Shown: positions 20,299 to 24,577 of the stretch, piece by piece
Position numbering within the stretch: position 1 is the stretch's first letter
Layout of the letters: each line of letters starts with the position of its first letter
Source of the DNA: JBCDIQ01 sp039024295
Lineage (GTDB): Bacteria; Bacteroidota; Bacteroidia; J057
DNA length: 24,577 nt
Reading direction: 5' to 3'
Assembly (NCBI GenBank): GCA_039024295.1
Contig: JBCDIQ010000033.1
Coordinates: 1 to 24,577, forward strand
Notes under the pieces: generated by a model
The model's database searches: none
The model's input: only the letters and a program-made list of their open reading frames with translations
What the model was told of the DNA's origin: nothing
Made by a program: the position numbers and the translations under genes

Positions 20299-21420
20299 AT
20301 GAAATACATCCAGAAACAACCAGCCTTTCTTCTTTTGGAAGATGGGCTTTTTTTTGAAGGTCAGGCCATCGGAAAATTGGGGACCACCACCGGCGAGTTG
20401 TGTTTCAACACCAGCATGACCGGCTACCAGGAAGTGTTTACCGACCCTTCCTATTATGGCCAGATCCTGATTGAGACACACACCCATGTGGGCAATTACG
20501 GCGTGCACGAGCAAGAGTACGAAAGTAATTCTGCAAAAATTGCTGGCCTGATTGTTCGCAACTATGCCAGGGTATTCTCCCGTAGCAGTGCCATTGAGTC
20601 CCTGGATTCTTTCCTGAAACATAACAACGTGGTCGGCATTTCGGATGTGGACACCCGCAAACTGGTAACACACATTCGGGACAAAGGGGCCATGAATGCG
20701 GTAATATCCTCCACCGTGAGCAAGCGCAAAGAGCTGGAAAAAATTCTGGCCAAGTGCCCGCCGATGGATGGATTGGAGCTGGCTTCCAAGGTAAGTGCTG
20801 TCCAGCCGTATTTCCACGGCCGTCCGGATGCGCCCTTCCGGGTTTCCGTTCTGGACGTAGGCATCAAGAAAAATATCCTGGACCACCTGGCTCGTCGTGG
20901 ATGTTACCTCAAGGTATTCCCTGCCAAATCCAGCTTTGAAGAATTGAGAAGCTTCGAACCTCATGGGTATTTCCTGTCCAATGGCCCTGGCGACCCCTCC
21001 GCCATGCCATATGCCGTTAAAACGGTCAAAAAAATCCTGGAAGAGGATGCGCCACTGTTTGGCATTTGCCTGGGGCACCAACTCCTGGCGTTGGCCAATG
21101 GCGTAAATACCTACAAAATGCACCACGGCCACCGGGGCGCAAACCATCCGGTCAAAAATCTGTTAACGGGTAAGTGCGAGATCACTTCTCAAAACCACGG
21201 GTTTTGTGTGTCTCACGAATCAGTCGAAAACTGCCCAGATGTGGTCATCACCCATATCAACCTCAACGACCAGACCATAGCTGGCCTTCGGGTGCGGAAT
21301 AAAAAAGCCTTTTCGGTACAGTTCCATCCCGAAGCTTCACCTGGGCCACATGACAGCCATTACCTGTTTGATCAATTTGTGAGCATGTTAGAGGAAGAGC
21401 GTTCGCTGACCACGGCATAG
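20299..21420 (+). CDS. carA: Carbamoyl phosphate synthetase small subunit CarA
   Basis: This 373-aa glutaminase subunit feeds ammonia to CarB, which joins it with bicarbonate and ATP to form carbamoyl phosphate for arginine and pyrimidine synthesis. The N-terminal CPSase domain has ELCFNTSMTGYQE (33-45). The C-terminal class I amidotransferase domain has the nucleophile Cys257 (FGICLGHQ), His343 and Glu345 (QFHPEASPGP). Normal length. carB is not in the window. The ATG at 20299 gives the expected start. A bicarbonate permease and its PII-like regulator follow 73 bp downstream in the same direction, which is notable since bicarbonate is a CarB substrate. Confidence 0.96.
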   Translation: MKYIQKQPAFLLLEDGLFFEGQAIGKLGTTTGELCFNTSMTGYQEVFTDPSYYGQILIETHTHVGNYGVHEQEYESNSAKIAGLIVRNYARVFSRSSAIESLDSFLKHNNVVGISDVDTRKLVTHIRDKGAMNAVISSTVSKRKELEKILAKCPPMDGLELASKVSAVQPYFHGRPDAPFRVSVLDVGIKKNILDHLARRGCYLKVFPAKSSFEELRSFEPHGYFLSNGPGDPSAMPYAVKTVKKILEEDAPLFGICLGHQLLALANGVNTYKMHHGHRGANHPVKNLLTGKCEITSQNHGFCVSHESVENCPDVVITHINLNDQTIAGLRVRNKKAFSVQFHPEASPGPHDSHYLFDQFVSMLEEERSLTTA

Positions 21421-21447
21421 CGTCTCCATTCTGACCTGTATTTTCTC

Positions 21448-21473
21448 AGAACTCATCTTCCTCTGTGAGTTCT
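21448..21473 (+). terminator. Hairpin between carA and the bicarbonate permease gene
   Basis: AGAACTCA (21448-21455) and TGAGTTCT (21466-21473) form a perfect 8-bp stem with a 10-nt loop. No T tract follows, so termination would be weak. It may set a difference in expression between carA and the permease gene 20 bp further on. Confidence 0.35.
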
Positions 21474-21493
21474 TCACATCTGAATGACATTTC

Positions 21494-22471
21494 ATGGACC
21501 TTTCGATATTTCTGGATAACCTGAGTAATCCGGCCATCCTCTTCTTCTTTTTGGGAGTATTTGCCGTAGCCATCCGCTCAGACCTGAACATCCCAAGCCC
21601 CATATCCAAGTTTCTCTCCTATTACCTGCTATTCTGTATTGGCCTTCACGGAGGCGAAGAATTGGCGCACAATGGCTTGACCGCTGAGATGTTTCGAGTG
21701 CTCGGACTCGCCATCATCCTTTCACTGGTGGTTCCGATTTACACTTATTTTATCCTCAAACGAAGGCTAAATGCGTATGACGCTGGGGCTATTGCCGCCA
21801 CCTATGGTTCCATCAGTGCGGTGACCTTCATTACAGCGGTGAACTTCCTCCAGGGACAGGAAGCCTCGTTTGATGGGTACATGGTAGCAGCCATGGCGTT
21901 GATGGAAGCCCCTGCTATCATTGTGGGATTGGTCCTGATCAACCTGAGCCAGCCCAAGACCAATGGTACCAGAAGGCGGCGTGCCATGCAGCATGCGCTC
22001 AAGGAAGCTGCCACCAATGGATCGGTTGTTCTGATCCTCGGGAGTGTGGTCATTGGGGCATTGGCATCTGATAAACACCTACAGGCCATAGAACCATTTA
22101 CAGGGGAGATTTTTAAAGGCATGCTGGTGTTCTTCCTCCTGGATATGGGGCTACTGGCTGCCAAAAGAATGGGGGCACTTCGCAAGCAGGGGATATTTCT
22201 TTTGGGCTTTTCCATCCTGGTTCCCTTGCTCAATGCAGCCCTGGTGATAGGCGTTTGTAGCCTGCTTCACATTAGCCAAGGGAATACCTTACTGCTTACT
22301 GTCCTGGGTGCCAGTGCCTCCTACATTGCCGTTCCTGCTGCCATGCGGATCACCGTTCCCAAGGCCAATGCCGGGTTATACGTCTCCATGTCCCTTGCCA
22401 TGACCTTCCCGTTCAATATTATTGTGGGAATTCCCTTATATTACTACGTCATCCAGCTCCTGATGCCATGA
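21494..22471 (+). CDS. SbtA-like sodium-dependent bicarbonate permease
   Basis: The 325-aa product is a polytopic membrane protein with about ten hydrophobic helices. It matches the SbtA / sodium-dependent bicarbonate transporter superfamily: SDLNIPSPISKFLSYYLLFCIGLHGG near the first helices, the GAIAATYGSISAVTFITA segment and a second inverted half with LTVLGASASYIAVPAAMRI. Cyanobacterial SbtA imports bicarbonate with Na+. Family members outside cyanobacteria are mostly uncharacterised, so the substrate is inferred. The gene ends in an ATGA overlap with a PII-like gene, the same sbtA-sbtB order as in cyanobacteria, which strengthens the call. carA lies directly upstream. Confidence 0.85.
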   Translation: MDLSIFLDNLSNPAILFFFLGVFAVAIRSDLNIPSPISKFLSYYLLFCIGLHGGEELAHNGLTAEMFRVLGLAIILSLVVPIYTYFILKRRLNAYDAGAIAATYGSISAVTFITAVNFLQGQEASFDGYMVAAMALMEAPAIIVGLVLINLSQPKTNGTRRRRAMQHALKEAATNGSVVLILGSVVIGALASDKHLQAIEPFTGEIFKGMLVFFLLDMGLLAAKRMGALRKQGIFLLGFSILVPLLNAALVIGVCSLLHISQGNTLLLTVLGASASYIAVPAAMRITVPKANAGLYVSMSLAMTFPFNIIVGIPLYYYVIQLLMP

Positions 22472-22761
22472 AAGCGCAAATAAAAGTAGAAATCATTACC
22501 AATCGCCTGGAACGCCGGGAAGTCGTTCGCCTGCTCGATCGTTTTGAAATAAAAGGATATACCTTTGTGGACAATGCCAAGGGGCGTGGCAACCGAGGCG
22601 AACAGGATGGCGCAGGACTAACCGGCTCCTTTACCAATGCCTATTTCATCATTATTTGTGAGCGGGAAGATTTCCAGCGAATCAAAGAACCCATGCGGGA
22701 GCTATTGACCGAGATTGGGGGAGTTTGTTTTGTGAGTGAGGGGGAATGGTTGATGCATTGA
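22468..22761 (+). CDS. SbtB-like PII family regulator
   Basis: The 97-aa product has the PII ferredoxin-like fold pattern. An N-terminal strand KVEIITNRLERREVVRLLDR is followed by KGYTFVDNAKGRGNRG (about 29-44), equivalent to the start of the T-loop in SbtB (KGYTV...GKGS). The C-terminal strand CFVSEGEWLMH closes the fold. The C-terminal CGPxGC extension of cyanobacterial SbtB is absent, so the redox R-loop seen there is missing. SbtB proteins bind adenine nucleotides, including cAMP, and regulate SbtA at the membrane. The start overlaps the permease stop by 4 nt, implying equal co-translation. It converges with the SulP gene, 70 bp away. Confidence 0.82.
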   Translation: MKAQIKVEIITNRLERREVVRLLDRFEIKGYTFVDNAKGRGNRGEQDGAGLTGSFTNAYFIIICEREDFQRIKEPMRELLTEIGGVCFVSEGEWLMH

Positions 22762-22831
22762 GAGGGGCATCACTATCAGTGTACCGATTGATACCGGATA
22801 CTCTCTTCTCAGCTCTGAAAGAAAAGTGCTA

Positions 22832-24361
22832 CTAAACCTTATCAACCAAGACCTTATAAGTAGGGTCTTCGAGGATATTGACATCAATGATTTTTTCGGC
22901 ATTTTGAAGCAACTTTTGACAATCAGGACTCAAATGGCGTAAGTGGACCTTCTTTCCAACTTTTAAATAGCGTTCAGTAATTTTATTAAGTGCTTCAATT
23001 GCTGACATATCCACTACCCTACTTTCTTTAAAATCAATTATGATCTCATCTGGGTCATTGAGAATATCAAACTTTTCATTGAATACCGTAACGGAACCAA
23101 AAAATAATGGGCCATATATTTCATAGTGCTTTATCCCTTTCTCATCAATAGATTTTCTAGCTCGTATACGCTTGGCATTGTCCCAGGCAAAAACCAAAGC
23201 TGCTATGATAACTCCAACAATTACTGCCAAAGCTAAATTATGAAGGAAAACCGTTACAAGTGTTACAACTACCATAACAAAAATATCGGATTTAGGCATT
23301 TTATTAAAGGTTCTGATACTTGCCCACTCAAAGGTGCCGATGGCCACCATGATCATTAATCCTGTGAGAGCTGCCATAGGTAATCGCTCAATCAAACTGG
23401 CACCAAACATGATGAACCCCAGAAGTGCCACAGCAGCTACAATCCCAGAAAGCCTTGCCCTTGCCCCGTTTGAAATGTTGATGAGACTCTGACCTAACAT
23501 AGCGCATCCTCCCATTCCAGAGAAAAACCCTGATAATATGTTTGCCACCCCTTGTGCGATAGCTTCCTTGTTTCCTCTTCCACGGGTTTCGGTAATTTCA
23601 TCAATGATGTTGAGGGTGAGCAAACTCTCAATCAGGCCAACACCAGCCACAATGGCTGCATATGGAAAAATTAACATCAAACTTTCTAACGTGATGGGAA
23701 CGCTCGGAATATGAAAAGGAGGAAAGCCCCCTTCAATAGACGCAATATCACCAACAGTTTTTGTGTCAATTCCCAATACCACTACGATTCCAAAAATCAC
23801 TAAAATAGCAGCTAATGAGGCAGGAATGGCTTTTGTCAACCTTGGTAAGCCCCAAATAATTAGCATCGTTAACAACACTAATCCTACAATAATATACAAC
23901 GACTGACCTGTTAGCCAATTTCCAGATGCATCTTTAAATTGATCAAGTTGGGCCATAAAAATGATGATAGCCAACCCATTCACAAAGCCAAAAATCACAG
24001 GGTGAGGCACTAGTCTCATCAACTTTCCTAGCCTGAAAAATCCTGCTAACATCTGAATAATCCCAGCCAAGATAACGGTGGCAAATATGTATTCGGGGCC
24101 GTGTGAAATTGCCAAGGCCGCAATGACTACCGCAACAGCACCTGTCGCCCCCGAAATCATCCCAGGACGACCGCCGAGAATGGAGGTTACAAAGCCCATA
24201 ACAAAAGCGGCATAGAGTCCCGTCAATGGCGATAAGCCCGCTATCAACGCAAATGCAACAGCTTCAGGGACAAGTGCCAAAGCCACTGTTAGACCAGACA
24301 GAATGTCTGTTTTATAATCGACTTTTTGTTTAAAATCGACTAGGTTTAAATATTTCTTCAT
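22832..24361 (-). CDS. SulP-family anion transporter with STAS domain
   Basis: The 509-aa product has the SulP (SLC26) transporter core at about 10-385 and a cytoplasmic STAS domain at about 395-509. The core includes DILSGLTVALALVPEAVAFALIAGL, the MGFVTSILGGRPGMISGATGA segment and GGCAMLGQSLINISNGARARLSG. The STAS domain has IDFKESRVVDMSAIEAL. SulP proteins exchange or import sulfate, bicarbonate, dicarboxylates or other anions. Which one is not visible here, but lying next to an SbtA/SbtB pair, a BicA-like bicarbonate role is plausible. The ATG at 24361 (MKKYLNLVDFKQK) is preferred over a TTG at 24397. It is convergent with the SbtB-like gene. Confidence 0.88.
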   Translation of the reverse strand: MKKYLNLVDFKQKVDYKTDILSGLTVALALVPEAVAFALIAGLSPLTGLYAAFVMGFVTSILGGRPGMISGATGAVAVVIAALAISHGPEYIFATVILAGIIQMLAGFFRLGKLMRLVPHPVIFGFVNGLAIIIFMAQLDQFKDASGNWLTGQSLYIIVGLVLLTMLIIWGLPRLTKAIPASLAAILVIFGIVVVLGIDTKTVGDIASIEGGFPPFHIPSVPITLESLMLIFPYAAIVAGVGLIESLLTLNIIDEITETRGRGNKEAIAQGVANILSGFFSGMGGCAMLGQSLINISNGARARLSGIVAAVALLGFIMFGASLIERLPMAALTGLMIMVAIGTFEWASIRTFNKMPKSDIFVMVVVTLVTVFLHNLALAVIVGVIIAALVFAWDNAKRIRARKSIDEKGIKHYEIYGPLFFGSVTVFNEKFDILNDPDEIIIDFKESRVVDMSAIEALNKITERYLKVGKKVHLRHLSPDCQKLLQNAEKIIDVNILEDPTYKVLVDKV

Positions 24362-24577
24362 AAATATTCTGTTACAAATGGAAATCCATCTGATCAAATT
24401 GGTTTGTATAAAAGTTGACTATTGGAGCTGTTCTAAATTAAACAACGAATTGATTGGGTAACGTGAATCAAGGTGGAGTTGCCCGGAGTAGGATAATGCT
24501 GTAAATCAAGGATATTTTCGCTATTTTTTGAGGCTGCAAAGCTGGCAAAAAAACCTGAGTTAAAAAATAAAAAGGCA
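24362..24577. other. AT-rich upstream region of the SulP gene
   Basis: I see no open frame with protein-like content, no RNA gene and no clear TTTG/TAnnTTTG promoter on either strand up to the window edge. It presumably holds the SulP gene promoter. Confidence 0.5.

Noticed and set aside
20284..21147. 287-codon open frame opposite carA
   Set aside because: It lies entirely on the reverse strand of carA, whose catalytic residues are all present. The antisense product is low in recognisable structure.

Overview
The window looks like a chromosomal stretch from a member of the Bacteroidota, possibly the Saprospiria/Lewinella side, although no marker here fixes the family. The evidence is the gene content (PG_1098/THUMP-like methyltransferase, DUF6567-like lipoproteins, tsaE-ald pair, the secreted protein family often mislabelled asparagine synthetase B), the scarcity of Shine-Dalgarno sites, and repeated matches to the Bacteroidota promoter pattern TTTG/TTG - about 20 nt - TAnnTTTG. 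No rRNA, CRISPR array, transposase or phage gene was found.

Layout. 1-202 is a 68-bp perfect inverted repeat that cuts through the 5' part of a gene and looks like a fold-back at a contig edge. 580-702 (-) is a 40-aa lipoprotein gene. 799-2019 is an RNA-methyltransferase-like gene. 2090-5119 is a tight run of three envelope or secreted proteins ending in a LamG-vWA protein. It converges on a MacB/FtsX-type permease (5127-6389, -). 6639-7895 encodes a secreted protein of unknown function, followed in the same frame by a possible gene remnant. 8347-10597 is hisH-hisA-hisF, then tRNA-Gly(GCC) with its own promoter and a terminator. 10859-13362 holds three tandem paralogous lipoproteins. 13453-14820 is mnmE. 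14861-16246 carries two toxin-antitoxin modules back to back: MntA/HepT (type VII) and DUF2281/PIN (VapBC-like). 16292-19369 (-) is tsaE-ald-purB. 19556-20077 is nuoE without nuoF, followed by a cluster of palindromic TTCGACAGGCT repeats. 20299-22761 is carA, an SbtA-like bicarbonate permease and an SbtB-like PII protein. 22832-24361 (-) is a SulP anion transporter with a STAS domain.

How the genes fit together. Most genes are housekeeping: histidine and purine synthesis, carbamoyl phosphate, tRNA modification by TsaE and MnmE, and respiration. Three accessory parts stand out. The first is an inorganic-carbon cluster (SbtA, SbtB, SulP) beside carA, whose enzyme consumes bicarbonate. The second is the lipoprotein trio, two members of which carry three SH3/Tudor-like repeats. 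The third is the LamG-vWA cassette. Perfect or near-perfect promoters end only 4 nt before the mnmE and nuoE start codons, which suggests leaderless mRNAs. Several reading frames begin more plausibly at an internal ATG or GTG than at the longest possible start: 2090, 9833, 12982, 14861, 15636, 17653, 19369 and 24361.
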